From contig JBBIQJ010000006.1 of assembly GCA_037442385.1 (NCBI GenBank), positions 1 to 38,555 of the forward strand: DNA of 38,555 bases. Direction: 5' to 3'. The position numbers were made by a program, and so were the translations under genes. Origin of the DNA: LDYB01 sp037442385 (GTDB lineage Bacteria > Armatimonadota > Fimbriimonadia > Fimbriimonadales > GBS-DC). Shown piece by piece: positions 23,910-32,170 of the stretch. Position 1 is the first letter of the stretch. Each line of letters begins with the position of its first letter. The notes under the pieces were generated by a model that ran no database searches, was not told the DNA's origin, and worked only from the letters and a program-made list of their open reading frames with translations.

Positions 23910-23915
23910 ATTATA
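23910..23915 (-). promoter_or_regulatory. -10 box of hmgA
   Basis: On the minus strand GAGGTATAAT has a perfect TATAAT at 23915-23910, in the 44-nt gap after the phhA stop. The leader to the hmgA ATG would be about 29 nt and includes GGGAGG. hmgA can therefore be transcribed without phhA. Confidence 0.65.
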
Positions 23916-23918
23916 CCT

Positions 23919-24851
23919 CTAATCAACCACGGCTTCCAGGAAGCTGCGGATGTCTTCCTCGCTCATCTTTGGCTCGCCCGGCGCCACATTGTTCAGCTTG
24001 CCCTCCAGCATCCAGCGCTCCAGCTCGTCTACAAGGTCAAACAGGTGGTCAAACGAATCGACGATAAACAGCAACGGCTGGTAGTGGTCAATCTCGAAGT
24101 GCTGGTTAATCACCCACTCCAGTTGAATCGGGTAGCGTTGCACTTCGGGCGATTCGACGGCGTGGGCAATTTCGCCGTAGGAGCTGAGCAGTCCGCTGCC
24201 GTACACTTTGATTTCGCCGTTTTTGCCGCGCATCAGCCCGAACTCAATCGTGAACCAGAAGAATCGCGCCAGCGCACGGGTGATGCTGATAATCCGCTGG
24301 GTCTGCAGCGCGGGGTCTTTGATTTCCTGCACGAGTCGTGCGGCGGTGCGCGCCGCCTCGCCAAAGCGCACCAGCGTGTCGGCGAAGCGTTTGTCGGTGT
24401 GCATCGGCACATGCCCGGCAATATCGTGGAAGATGTCGGGTTCGGGTAGGTAGTCCAGCGAATCGAGACTGCGCACGGTGATAGTGGTGGGGAACTCGCG
24501 TCGGCGCAGGCAATCAAAGAAGATGTAGGCGGGCACATAGCCCGTAACAGCCTTCGCCTTGAAACCTGTCAGGGGGGCAAGGAACTGGTTCACATCGCTC
24601 AGGCGCGGTACGCGGTTTGGGTCCAAACAGAGCCGGGAGATGCCCTCCAGAAACTTGTCGGTGGCGTAGCGCTGCCAGCGCTCCTGCATGCGTGCATAGA
24701 GCCGACGCCACGCCTCATGGTTCTCCTCAGAGTAAAGTTCGTAGGGCTGCTCGATGTAAAGCTCACCGCGATTGCGAGCCACCTCAATAAACGGGGCTTT
24801 CGTCGTCGTTAACCCCATGCCTGGGTAGAACTGAACATCAGTCTGCGCCAT
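23919..24851 (-). CDS. phhA: Phenylalanine 4-monooxygenase
   Basis: 310 residues from the ATG at 24851-24849, preceded by GGAGGTG. It is an aromatic amino acid hydroxylase catalytic domain: EHxxW-type helix HEAWRRLYARM, LTGFKAKAVTGYVPAYIFFDCL, and the iron triad His142 and His147 in PDIFHDIAGHVPMH with Glu203 in FFWFTIEFGLM. It converts phenylalanine to tyrosine with O2 and a pterin cofactor in the cytoplasm. There is no separate N-terminal ACT regulatory domain. A longer frame reaching 25220 runs antisense through deoB and is rejected. The neighbour hmgA suggests a role in phenylalanine/tyrosine degradation. Confidence 0.95.
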   Translation of the reverse strand: MAQTDVQFYPGMGLTTTKAPFIEVARNRGELYIEQPYELYSEENHEAWRRLYARMQERWQRYATDKFLEGISRLCLDPNRVPRLSDVNQFLAPLTGFKAKAVTGYVPAYIFFDCLRRREFPTTITVRSLDSLDYLPEPDIFHDIAGHVPMHTDKRFADTLVRFGEAARTAARLVQEIKDPALQTQRIISITRALARFFWFTIEFGLMRGKNGEIKVYGSGLLSSYGEIAHAVESPEVQRYPIQLEWVINQHFEIDHYQPLLFIVDSFDHLFDLVDELERWMLEGKLNNVAPGEPKMSEEDIRSFLEAVVD

Positions 24852-24873
24852 CGCATTGCACCTCCATGCCCCT

Positions 24874-24879
24874 ATTGTA
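24874..24879 (-). promoter_or_regulatory. -10 box of phhA, overlapping the divergent deoB promoter
   Basis: On the minus strand GGGGTACAAT has TACAAT at 24879-24874, with a predicted leader of about 16 nt containing GGAGG. The deoB -10 lies only 14 nt away on the other strand, so the two promoters share the same DNA. Confidence 0.55.
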
Positions 24880-24893
24880 CCCCACCCACAGGG

Positions 24894-24899
24894 TATCCT
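24894..24899 (+). promoter_or_regulatory. -10 box of deoB, leaderless type
   Basis: CAGGGTATCCT places TATCCT at 24894-24899, exactly 7 nt before the ATG at 24907. No ribosome-binding site lies between box and start. Confidence 0.6.
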
Positions 24900-24906
24900 A
24901 TGCGCT

Positions 24907-26079
24907 ATGCGGTACGAGCGGGCAATTCTTATTGTGATGGACGGCTGTGGTGTGGGCGCAGCGCCCGATGCCGAAGAGTATGGTGATTTCGGCGAGAACA
25001 CGCCCAACACTCTGGGACACCTGGCGCAGACAGTGGGCGGACTGCAGATGCCCACCTTCCACCAGCTGGGGTTGGGCAATATCCTGCCTCTGGAAGGCAT
25101 GCCCCCTGTAGAAGCGCCACTTGCTTCCTTCGGCAAAGCACAACCTCGCTCGAAAGGCAAAGACTCCGTTACAGGGCACTGGGAAATGATGGGCATCATT
25201 ACCGAGACACCGTTCCCCACCTATCCGAACGGGTTTCCCCCAGAACTGATTGCCGAGTTCGAACAGCGCATCGGGCGCAAGATTCTGGGCAACTACCCCG
25301 CCTCGGGAACCGAGATTATCAAACAACTCGGCGAGGAGCATCTGCGCACGGGCTACCCGATTGTCTACACCAGCGCCGACAGTGTGTTCCAGATAGCCGC
25401 ACACGAGCAGGTCATCCCCGTTGAAGAGCTTTATCGCATGTGCGAGATTGCCCGCGAGCTCCTGCAACCGCCCCACCATGTGCAACGGGTGATTGCGCGC
25501 CCCTTCGAAGGGGAGAACGCCAGTAACTTTCGCCGTACCGAGCGCCGTAAAGATTTTCCGCTCCCGCCCCCGCCAAACCTGATTGACGCGCTCGCCGAGA
25601 AGGATATCGACGTCTACGGCATCGGTGTTGTGCCAGAGCTGTTCACCTACCGGGGATTCCGCCACGCCGAACGCACGCAAGCGAACCCAGAACATTTTGA
25701 AGCGCTTTTGCGGGCGCTGGATTCGGACTGCGCTTTTATTTTCGCGAACTTTGAAGACTTTGACATGCTCTATGGACATCGCAACGACCCCCAGGGGTTT
25801 GCACGCGCGCTGACGGAGTTCGACTCGATGATGGCACGGTTGCTGGAGCGCCTGCGCCCGACGGATCTGGTTATCTGGACGGCGGACCACGGCAACGACC
25901 CCACCACCCCCAGCACGGACCACTCACGCGAGTATGTGCCGCTGCTGGTGTACGCACCTGCGCATCGGGAAGGCAAGCCGCTGGGCATTCGCGCCAGACT
26001 TGCCGATATTGGCGCCACGCTCGGCAGGCTCTGGGGCGTTACGATAAAGGCAGGGACGCCTATCCCGCTGCCTGATTAA
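24907..26079 (+). CDS. deoB: Phosphopentomutase
   Basis: 390 residues, the usual length. It belongs to the alkaline phosphatase superfamily: metal-binding Asp12 in ILIVMDGCGVGAAPDA, the phosphorylated threonine Thr89 in KDSVTGHWEMMG, and the C-terminal metal site TADHGNDPTTPSTDHSREYVP. It interconverts (deoxy)ribose 1- and 5-phosphate in nucleoside salvage. The ATG at 24907 is fixed by the -10 box 7 nt upstream and by homology; the longer frame from 24856 would run through the promoter. It is divergent from phhA and overlaps the stop of convergent nuoD by 4 nt. Confidence 0.96.
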   Translation: MRYERAILIVMDGCGVGAAPDAEEYGDFGENTPNTLGHLAQTVGGLQMPTFHQLGLGNILPLEGMPPVEAPLASFGKAQPRSKGKDSVTGHWEMMGIITETPFPTYPNGFPPELIAEFEQRIGRKILGNYPASGTEIIKQLGEEHLRTGYPIVYTSADSVFQIAAHEQVIPVEELYRMCEIARELLQPPHHVQRVIARPFEGENASNFRRTERRKDFPLPPPPNLIDALAEKDIDVYGIGVVPELFTYRGFRHAERTQANPEHFEALLRALDSDCAFIFANFEDFDMLYGHRNDPQGFARALTEFDSMMARLLERLRPTDLVIWTADHGNDPTTPSTDHSREYVPLLVYAPAHREGKPLGIRARLADIGATLGRLWGVTIKAGTPIPLPD

Positions 26080-27296
26080 CGGTCAATCTCGCCCAGCACG
26101 ATATCGATACTGCCAATCAGCGCGACCATATCGGCAATCAGACGTCCAACCGCCATCTTCTCCAGCGCCTGCAGATTCATAAAGCTGGGGGCGCGCGTGT
26201 GCATGCGATACGGGCGGTTCGTGCCGTCGCTCACGAAATAGAACCCCAGCTCGCCCTTCGGCGATTCCACAGGCACATACGCCTCGCCCACAGGCGGGCG
26301 GAAGCCCTCAGTGTGAATCTTGAACCAGTGAATCAGCGACTCCATCGAGGTGTCAATCGTTTCACGGGGCGGAGGCACAATCTTGGGGTCGTCCACGCGA
26401 TAGGGCCCCTCAGGCAAGCCGTCAATCGCCTGCTGGAGAATCTTGAGGCTCTCGCGCATCTCCGCCATCCGCACCAGATAGCGGTCGTACACATCGCCGT
26501 GCTTGCCGACGGGGATGTTAAAATCGAACTGCTCGTAGCCGCTGTAAGGGTTCGCTTTGCGAATATCCCAGGCAAACCCCGCGGCGCGAATGGTCGGTCC
26601 GCTCACCCCCAGCTGGAAGCACTCTTCCACCGAGATTTTGCCGATGCCCATCGTGCGTTCGCGCCAGATGGGGTTCTGGCTCAGCATGCCCTCGATATCG
26701 TCCAGCGCATTCGGCAACTCCTTAATCAACTGGCGCAGGCGCGACTCAAATCCGGGCGGCATATCGCCCCGCAGACCGCCCGGACAAATCCAGCTGGGCA
26801 TCATGCGCACGCCCGACATCATCTCGAACAGGTCCAGAATCTTCTCACGCTCACGAAAGGCGTAGAAGAAAATGGTCATCGCGCCAAGGTCCATCGCGTG
26901 CGTGCCAATCCACACCAGATGGCTCGCAAGGCGCGACAGCTCCGCCAGAATCACCCGCAGGTACTGCCCGCGAGGCGGAATCTCTATTCCTAGAATCTTC
27001 TCGATAGAAAGCGAAAACGCGAGGTTGTTATTGTTTGCAGAGAGGTAGTCCATGCGGTCGGTCATCGGGAGCGCTTTGTGATAGGTCAGGTATTCGGCTT
27101 CTTTTTCCATCCCTGTGTGCAGGTAGCCTATCACACATTCAGCTTTGACGATGCGTTCCCCCTCCAGCTCGCAGACGACGCGCAACACTCCGTGCGTGCT
27201 GGGGTGCTGGGGACCCATGTTGATAATCATCGTGCCTTCTTCGGTACGCTCCACATGCGTGGCGACCGCTTCCGACGGGATAAACGGCTGGCGCAT
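26076..27296 (-). CDS. nuoD: NADH-quinone oxidoreductase subunit D
   Basis: 406 residues from the ATG at 27296-27294. It shows the 49-kDa subunit hallmarks: MGPQHPSTHGVLRVV, CVIGYLHTGMEKEAEYLTYHKALPMTDRMDYLS, FELMSGxRMMPS-like FEMMSGVRMMPSWICPGG, and the C-terminal DGTNRPYRMHTRAPSFMNLQAL. In complex I this subunit lines the quinone pocket next to the terminal iron-sulfur cluster, at the cytoplasmic face of the membrane. It stands alone here: nuoC and nuoE/H are not adjacent, which is unusual because nuo genes are normally in one operon. The upstream in-frame extension to 27575 runs into the divergent gene and is rejected. Confidence 0.96.
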   Translation of the reverse strand: MRQPFIPSEAVATHVERTEEGTMIINMGPQHPSTHGVLRVVCELEGERIVKAECVIGYLHTGMEKEAEYLTYHKALPMTDRMDYLSANNNNLAFSLSIEKILGIEIPPRGQYLRVILAELSRLASHLVWIGTHAMDLGAMTIFFYAFREREKILDLFEMMSGVRMMPSWICPGGLRGDMPPGFESRLRQLIKELPNALDDIEGMLSQNPIWRERTMGIGKISVEECFQLGVSGPTIRAAGFAWDIRKANPYSGYEQFDFNIPVGKHGDVYDRYLVRMAEMRESLKILQQAIDGLPEGPYRVDDPKIVPPPRETIDTSMESLIHWFKIHTEGFRPPVGEAYVPVESPKGELGFYFVSDGTNRPYRMHTRAPSFMNLQALEKMAVGRLIADMVALIGSIDIVLGEIDR

Positions 27297-27305
27297 AGCA
27301 CCTTG

Positions 27306-27328
27306 ATTATACCCGTAGCGGGTATAAT
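27306..27328. promoter_or_regulatory. Palindromic divergent promoter for nuoD and the MutL-type gene
   Basis: Two perfect -10 boxes form a perfect inverted repeat: arms ATTATACCCG (27306-27315) and CGGGTATAAT (27319-27328) around TAG. The minus-strand TATAAT (27311-27306) lies 9 nt before the nuoD ATG, with almost no leader. The plus-strand TATAAT (27323-27328) gives the MutL-type gene at 27373 a leader of about 38 nt with AGGAG. Confidence 0.7.
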
Positions 27329-27372
27329 CTTGAGCGACGCCCCGCGAGGCGTGGAGCAGGAGATCGAGAACG

Positions 27373-29148
27373 ATGGCGGAAGTGCGTTCCATTCTGGCGA
27401 CCGACTGTGGCAGCACGACCACAAAGGCAATCTTGATTGAGAAGCAGGGTGACGAATATCGCCTTGTGAATCGCGGCGAAGCGCCCACGACCGTCGAAGC
27501 GCCCTTCGACGATGTTACCATCGGCGTGCTGAACGCCGTGCGCGAGCTGGAAGACCTCACTGGGCGCCAGTTCATTCAGGACGGCAAGATTCTCACCCCT
27601 CAGGTGGACGACAAGCGCGGGGTAGACCTGTACCTGTCCACCTCCAGTGCCGGCGGCGGTCTGCAGATGATGGTGATGGGCGTGGTGCGCCAGATGTCGG
27701 CGGAAAGCGCCCAACGCGCCGCGCTCGGCGCAGGCGCAATTATTATGGATGTGATCGCCATCGACGACGGACGCAAAGACTATCAGAAAATCCAGCGCCT
27801 GCGCGAACTGCGCCCCGACATCGTATTGCTCTCTGGCGGCACGGACGGCGGCACGATTACCCACCTCGTGGAGCTGGCGGAGCTGCTCATTGCCGCCGAC
27901 CCACGCCCCCGATTCGGCACGATGAACCTGCCCGTTATCTTCGCAGGCAACAAGGACGCCCGCGAGGAAATCAAGCGCCTGCTGAGCGAGCGGTTTGACC
28001 TCCGAATTGTAGACAACCTCCGCCCCACGCTCGACAGAGAAAACCTCGGTCCCGCCCGCGAAGCGATACACGAGCTGTTTCTGGAGCATGTGATGCAACA
28101 GGCGCCCGGCTACTCCAAACTGATGACCTGGACCTCGGCGGATATTATGTCCACCCCGAACGCCGTCGGTAAGATTATGGTGACCATCGCCGAGCAGCGG
28201 GGCATCAATATTCTTGGTGTGGATATTGGCGGCGCGACAACCGATGTGTTCTCGGTGTTCGACGGCAACTACACGCGCACGGTCAGCGCGAACCTGGGGA
28301 TGAGCTACTCCATCTGTAATGTGATGCTGGAGGCAGGCATCGCCAACATCCGCAAGTGGTTGCCGTTCGATATTGAAGAGTACGAGGTACGCAATCGCCT
28401 GCGCAACAAAATGATCCGCCCCACCACCATCCCGCAAACTTATCATGACCTGCTGCTGGAGCAGGCGGTGGCGCGCGAGGCGCTTCGGCTGGCGTTTCTG
28501 CACCACAAGCAATTAGCGCGCGGTCTCAAGGGCATCCAGCAACAGCGCACGATTGGCGAGGCGCTGGAGCAGACCGAAACAGGCAAGTCGCTGGTGGAGA
28601 TGATGAAACTGGACATGATTGTGGGCAGCGGCGGCGTGCTGAGCCACGCGCCGCGCCGTGCGCAGGCGGCGCTGATGATGATGGACGCCTACCAGCCCGA
28701 AGGCGTTACGATGCTGGCGGTGGACTCCATCTTCATGATGCCGCAGCTGGGCGTGCTTTCCACCGTGCATCCACAGGCGGCGGCGCAGGTGTTTGACCGC
28801 GACTGCCTGATTCGGCTTGGCTCGTGTATTGCGCCAGTGGGGCAGGCGCGCCCCGGCGAACCCGTGCTGACGATGGAATACAACGGCAAGAGCGAGACCT
28901 TCCGCTACGGCGAGATTCGCGTGCTACCGATGGGCGTCGGCGAGACGATGCGCGTGATGCTCAAACCTACGCGCGGGTTCGATGTGGGCGCTGGCAAAGG
29001 GCGCGCGATGGAAGCGGTGGTGGAAGGCGGGGTCGTGGGGGTGATTGTAGACACGCGCGGACGCCCTCTGCAACTCCCACAAAGCGACGCCGAACGCCGC
29101 GCCAAACTGATTGAATGGCTCCGCGCCTTCGGACTGCCAGAGCCGTAA
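27373..29148 (+). CDS. MutL/GlmL-family ASKHA ATPase (B12-dependent mutase reactivase-like)
   Basis: 591 residues. Two sugar-kinase/actin-type phosphate loops are present: ATDCGSTTTKAILIE at the N terminus and GVDIGGATTDVFSVFDG at about 280-296, with LSTSSAGGGLQMMVMG, VLLSGGTDGG and GSGGVLSHAP between and after. This is the pattern of the MutL (GlmL) family found with adenosylcobalamin-dependent carbon-skeleton and amino mutases, where it probably serves as an ATP-dependent reactivase or chaperone. No mutase gene lies beside it here, so its client is unknown. AGGAG lies upstream of the ATG. It converges on a small membrane protein gene 11 nt downstream. Confidence 0.85.
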   Translation: MAEVRSILATDCGSTTTKAILIEKQGDEYRLVNRGEAPTTVEAPFDDVTIGVLNAVRELEDLTGRQFIQDGKILTPQVDDKRGVDLYLSTSSAGGGLQMMVMGVVRQMSAESAQRAALGAGAIIMDVIAIDDGRKDYQKIQRLRELRPDIVLLSGGTDGGTITHLVELAELLIAADPRPRFGTMNLPVIFAGNKDAREEIKRLLSERFDLRIVDNLRPTLDRENLGPAREAIHELFLEHVMQQAPGYSKLMTWTSADIMSTPNAVGKIMVTIAEQRGINILGVDIGGATTDVFSVFDGNYTRTVSANLGMSYSICNVMLEAGIANIRKWLPFDIEEYEVRNRLRNKMIRPTTIPQTYHDLLLEQAVAREALRLAFLHHKQLARGLKGIQQQRTIGEALEQTETGKSLVEMMKLDMIVGSGGVLSHAPRRAQAALMMMDAYQPEGVTMLAVDSIFMMPQLGVLSTVHPQAAAQVFDRDCLIRLGSCIAPVGQARPGEPVLTMEYNGKSETFRYGEIRVLPMGVGETMRVMLKPTRGFDVGAGKGRAMEAVVEGGVVGVIVDTRGRPLQLPQSDAERRAKLIEWLRAFGLPEP

Positions 29149-29159
29149 ACGCCAGCGCT

Positions 29160-29591
29160 TTACTCCGCCGACACATCCGCAGGCAGCCTGAAGGCGTGCC
29201 AGCTGTCAAACACCAGCAAAAACGCTCCCTGCAGCACAATCGCCCAGCCGAAGCCGTCCAGTATCGGCGTTGCCCCCCAGACCACCAGACCCAACCCCAC
29301 CAGCATATAGACTCCGTCCAGTCCCACGTTGAGCCACAGGAATCGTCGCAGTTTACGGCGCTCTCGCGCTCCCTGCTGTAGGTCAGGATGTTGCCCACGC
29401 CTGCGCTGGACGCTCCTTGAGGCAAAAAGCGTAATCAGCAAATTCACAAGCCCCCACGCGGCGCACATTCCGCCGAACGCACGCCACCACTCGCTGGGCG
29501 ATGCCATCAGCACCCCACCTCCCAGAATGTTCCCTAGCGCCCACAGCCGCAGCTGCGCCATCATGCGCGCTTGATAATCGAACAGGTGCAC
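29160..29591 (-). CDS. Small integral membrane protein, unknown function
   Basis: 143 residues if started at the GTG at 29591-29589 (VHLFDYQARMMAQLRLWALGN); an ATG 9 to 10 codons later is possible. Four hydrophobic segments are visible: LWALGNILGGGVLMA, AFGGMCAAWGLVNLLITLFA, FLWLNVGLDGVYMLVGLGLVVWG and FGWAIVLQGAFLLVFDSWHAF, with a positively charged loop (RSVQRRRGQ...RERRKLRR) between the second and third. The pattern is that of small four-helix membrane proteins annotated as domains of unknown function. A -10-like TATTGT lies 10 nt upstream of the GTG. Confidence 0.7.
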   Translation of the reverse strand: MHLFDYQARMMAQLRLWALGNILGGGVLMASPSEWWRAFGGMCAAWGLVNLLITLFASRSVQRRRGQHPDLQQGARERRKLRRFLWLNVGLDGVYMLVGLGLVVWGATPILDGFGWAIVLQGAFLLVFDSWHAFRLPADVSAE

Positions 29592-29601
29592 TCCGTCTCG
29601 A

Positions 29602-29607
29602 ACAATA
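29602..29607 (-). promoter_or_regulatory. -10-like box of the small membrane protein gene
   Basis: On the minus strand CGGGTATTGT has TATTGT at 29607-29602, 10 nt before the GTG at 29591. It fits the GGGTATnnT pattern seen elsewhere in this window. Confidence 0.4.
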
Positions 29608-29648
29608 CCCGATAAGAGCGGGCAACAGGAATTTTTGAGGTGTGCGTG

Positions 29649-29654
29649 TATCCT
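29649..29654 (+). promoter_or_regulatory. -10 box of the LolA-like/thioredoxin gene
   Basis: GCGTGTATCCT has TATCCT at 29649-29654. A CAGGAATTTTTG element starts at 29628, 21 nt upstream, and GGGGAGG follows in the short leader before the ATG at 29673. Confidence 0.5.
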
Positions 29655-29672
29655 TAAAGGGGAGGCATTGAA

Positions 29673-30929
29673 ATGCACAAGGCAGTTTGGTTGGTCTGTT
29701 TCTCACTGAGCATAGGGGTACTGAGCGCCCAGAACGCCGCCCAGATTCTGGATAAGACCGCGCGTACCTACGCCCAGATGCGTTCCCTGCGAGTGGAGAG
29801 CCGTGCCACCTCTTCGGGAACGGTTCAGAGCAATCAAGGAGAAATGACCTTCGCCAACCGGGCGAATATGCTGATGATGACTATGCGCCCCAACAAGCTG
29901 CGAATCGACACGCTTCAGGCTGATGACCCTGCCCTGTCCGCAGGCAAACTCCGCTGCGACGGCGAGGTGCTGTATATTGAAAGCGCCGCCCTCCGCCAGA
30001 CCCAATCCCAGCCTGCCCCCAAAACCCTCCGCGAAATCTACACTGCAGACAATCTGAGTATGGTGGGGCTTATGCTGATTGGGCTTGACCCGATACGCCT
30101 CATGATAGACTCTAACTGGCGCGCGCTGGCGACTTCTCCCAAACTCATAGGGCGCGAGCGAGTCGGCAACCGGCAAACCTATAAAGTGCAGGTACAGCTG
30201 AAGGACGAATCTTTTATGTCCCTCGCGCAGGGGCAAACCACCCAGACCCTCTGGATTGGCGTGAAAGACTCGCTCCTCTGGAAGTCGGAGATTGTGATGA
30301 ACTTCGCGCAGGCAGGCACACGCATGAGGATGCGCTTCACCGAAGAGTTCACGCGCCAGGAGGTGAACCCGCCCATCCACCCTACCGCGTTCGCCTACCG
30401 TCTGCCAGAAGGGTTTAAGATGGTTCAGCAATTCGAAATGCCCGATTTCGGCGAAGCGGCAGGCAAACTTAAAGGGCAGCCCGCCAGCGACTTCACGCTG
30501 AACGATCTGCAGGGCAAGTCCGTGCGCCTCGCCAACTATAAGGGCAAGGTGGTGGTGCTGAACATCTTCGCGCACTGGTGTGGTCCCTGCCGTGCCGAAG
30601 CGCCTGAACTGGAAAAAGACCTCTGGCAAGCCTATAAAGACAGGGAGGTTGTTGTGCTGGGCGTGGCAACATGGGCGCAGGATAACCCCACCAAACGCGC
30701 ACAGGAGTTCGCCAGAGAGTTTAAACTCACCTTCCCCGTGCTGGTGGATTCCGAAAACAAGGTCGCCGAGCAATATGGGGTTAGCGGCGTGCCCACCACT
30801 TTCGTGATTGACCCGCAAGGCGTTGTGCGTGAAGTGGTGGTGGGCGCCGATGTGCAACGGGTTAAGCGAGCAGTGGAGGCGCTTCTGCAAGGGAACGCCC
30901 CAGAGAAGAACGCTTCCGAAAACAAATAG
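29673..30929 (+). CDS. Secreted fusion of a LolA-like/DUF2092-type domain and a TlpA-like thioredoxin
   Basis: 418 residues with a signal peptide (VWLVCFSLSIGVLSA, cleavage near residue 19). Residues about 22-255 form a beta-rich domain (AAQILDKTARTYAQMRSLRVES, GNRQTYKVQVQLKD) resembling DUF2092/LolA-fold lipoprotein-carrier proteins. The C-terminal third (about 268-410) is a TlpA/ResA-type redoxin with NIFAHWCGPCRAEAPELEK, active-site Cys303 and Cys306, and GVSGVPTTFVIDPQG with the cis-proline. It probably exchanges disulfides outside the cytoplasm, perhaps linked to lipoprotein or cytochrome maturation; the partner is unknown. GGGAGG precedes the ATG. Confidence 0.85.
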   Translation: MHKAVWLVCFSLSIGVLSAQNAAQILDKTARTYAQMRSLRVESRATSSGTVQSNQGEMTFANRANMLMMTMRPNKLRIDTLQADDPALSAGKLRCDGEVLYIESAALRQTQSQPAPKTLREIYTADNLSMVGLMLIGLDPIRLMIDSNWRALATSPKLIGRERVGNRQTYKVQVQLKDESFMSLAQGQTTQTLWIGVKDSLLWKSEIVMNFAQAGTRMRMRFTEEFTRQEVNPPIHPTAFAYRLPEGFKMVQQFEMPDFGEAAGKLKGQPASDFTLNDLQGKSVRLANYKGKVVVLNIFAHWCGPCRAEAPELEKDLWQAYKDREVVVLGVATWAQDNPTKRAQEFAREFKLTFPVLVDSENKVAEQYGVSGVPTTFVIDPQGVVREVVVGADVQRVKRAVEALLQGNAPEKNASENK

Positions 30930-30931
30930 CC

Positions 30932-32170
30932 TCAGAAGAAGTCCATCGGGCGCAGACAGGGTTCGCGCGGAGGGAACAACGCTTCCAGCAATCGCATGGT
31001 TTCCTCTGGGATAGACAGCCGGCGCTGGAGGGCAATCTCGACAGCAGGAAGCGCCCCAAACACCATCTGGGTGAGCGCTTCTACTGGCAGGCAAATCCCT
31101 TCCCTGCTCGCTTCAGTGCGTAAGACCCGTAGACGCCCTTCCGACTCGCTCAGCTCAAAGAATTCAGTCGCGCCCCGAAACCGATCCTGCACCCGTAGGC
31201 TGAGCAGGTGGAGACCCTCAGGAGCTGGTCGGTCGTCCAGAAGAATTTGCAGCAGCCGCTCAAGGTGGAGCAGGCGCGCCATGAAACCTGCCAGTAGCTC
31301 ATACCGTGCGAGCGGCTCTTCGGGCTGGGAGTGGCGCTCACTCAGAGGAATAATGCCCAGCGCCTGAAGCTCGCTCAATGTGCCCGCAAACTCTATCTGG
31401 CGCACATGGTCGCTGTTGCGTGCGAGCCAGCCCATGAGTGCCCGACGCGCGCGCTCAGTACGCCATAAAAACTCGCGCACACGCAACACCCATCCCCCTT
31501 CCAGATAGTCGTGAACAAGATAGCCTTCGACGGTGCCTCCGTGTTCAAAAACCCACTTGTTGCGGAAGTTCCACAGCAGGTAGTCCCAGCGCAAATCGTC
31601 GCGCACCAGCATGCCTGTTTTGTGGGGCGCCAGTTGTCGATGAAGCGCGATTAACGCTTCATAGTCGGCGAACTCGGCGCGACGCACGCCCCCAACAGGA
31701 TAAGCCGGCAGGCGACTCGGCTCGATTCGCAGACGCACCAATGTGCCCACCGTCTCCCAGCCCAGTCGGCGATAAAAGCTATGGTCAAACGCCTGTAGCA
31801 CCGCCACCGGCACTGCCTGTTCTCGCAGTGCTTCGGCGACATGCTTCAGCAGTTGGGTGGCATAGCCCCGATGGCGGTAGGCGGGATGGGTAGCGACGCC
31901 CGCAATTCCCATAAACGGCATGACCCGCTCGCCGACCCACATCTGCAAAGGCACCGCGGTGAGTACCGACGCCAGCCTACGGCGTCCGCCCTCCTCCACC
32001 CATAGCCCCCAGCGTTGATTGTGGGGATAGTATGGGTCATCGTAGAAGTAGGGGCGCGCGGTCGGCAAGTCCACATTGAAACTCTGGCAGATGATGTGCA
32101 GGAACGCCTCTTCCTCTTCGGGCGGGACAAGAGCCACATGGGTTGCCGTCTCGCGGAAAATCCATCTCAT
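30932..32170 (-). CDS. Eis-like GNAT N-acetyltransferase
   Basis: 412 residues, the size of Eis-type enzymes. The N-terminal GNAT domain has GIAGVATHPAYRHRGYATQLLKHV, the acetyl-CoA pyrophosphate-binding loop. A second degenerate GNAT-like region and a C-terminal SCP2-like part follow, and the chain ends with DFF; in Eis enzymes the C-terminal carboxylate takes part in catalysis. Eis homologues acetylate amines on various substrates, including aminoglycosides; the native substrate here is unknown. The ATG at 32170 overlaps the pyrF stop (ATGA), so translation is coupled. Third gene of a thioredoxin-pyrF-GNAT operon; it ends 2 nt from the convergent thioredoxin-fusion gene. Confidence 0.88.
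   Translation of the reverse strand: MRWIFRETATHVALVPPEEEEAFLHIICQSFNVDLPTARPYFYDDPYYPHNQRWGLWVEEGGRRRLASVLTAVPLQMWVGERVMPFMGIAGVATHPAYRHRGYATQLLKHVAEALREQAVPVAVLQAFDHSFYRRLGWETVGTLVRLRIEPSRLPAYPVGGVRRAEFADYEALIALHRQLAPHKTGMLVRDDLRWDYLLWNFRNKWVFEHGGTVEGYLVHDYLEGGWVLRVREFLWRTERARRALMGWLARNSDHVRQIEFAGTLSELQALGIIPLSERHSQPEEPLARYELLAGFMARLLHLERLLQILLDDRPAPEGLHLLSLRVQDRFRGATEFFELSESEGRLRVLRTEASREGICLPVEALTQMVFGALPAVEIALQRRLSIPEETMRLLEALFPPREPCLRPMDFF

Noticed and set aside
24852..25220. In-frame N-terminal extension of phhA
   Set aside because: It runs antisense through deoB and past the phhA promoter; the ATG at 24851 has GGAGGTG.
27297..27575. In-frame N-terminal extension of nuoD
   Set aside because: It crosses the palindromic promoter and the start of the divergent MutL-type gene.
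27307..28512. 401-codon minus-strand frame
   Set aside because: Antisense shadow of the MutL-type gene; composition is His/Val/Gly-rich and no family is recognisable.
29703..31094. 463-codon minus-strand frame
   Set aside because: Antisense to the LolA-like/thioredoxin gene, which has a signal peptide, CGPC motif and good ribosome site.
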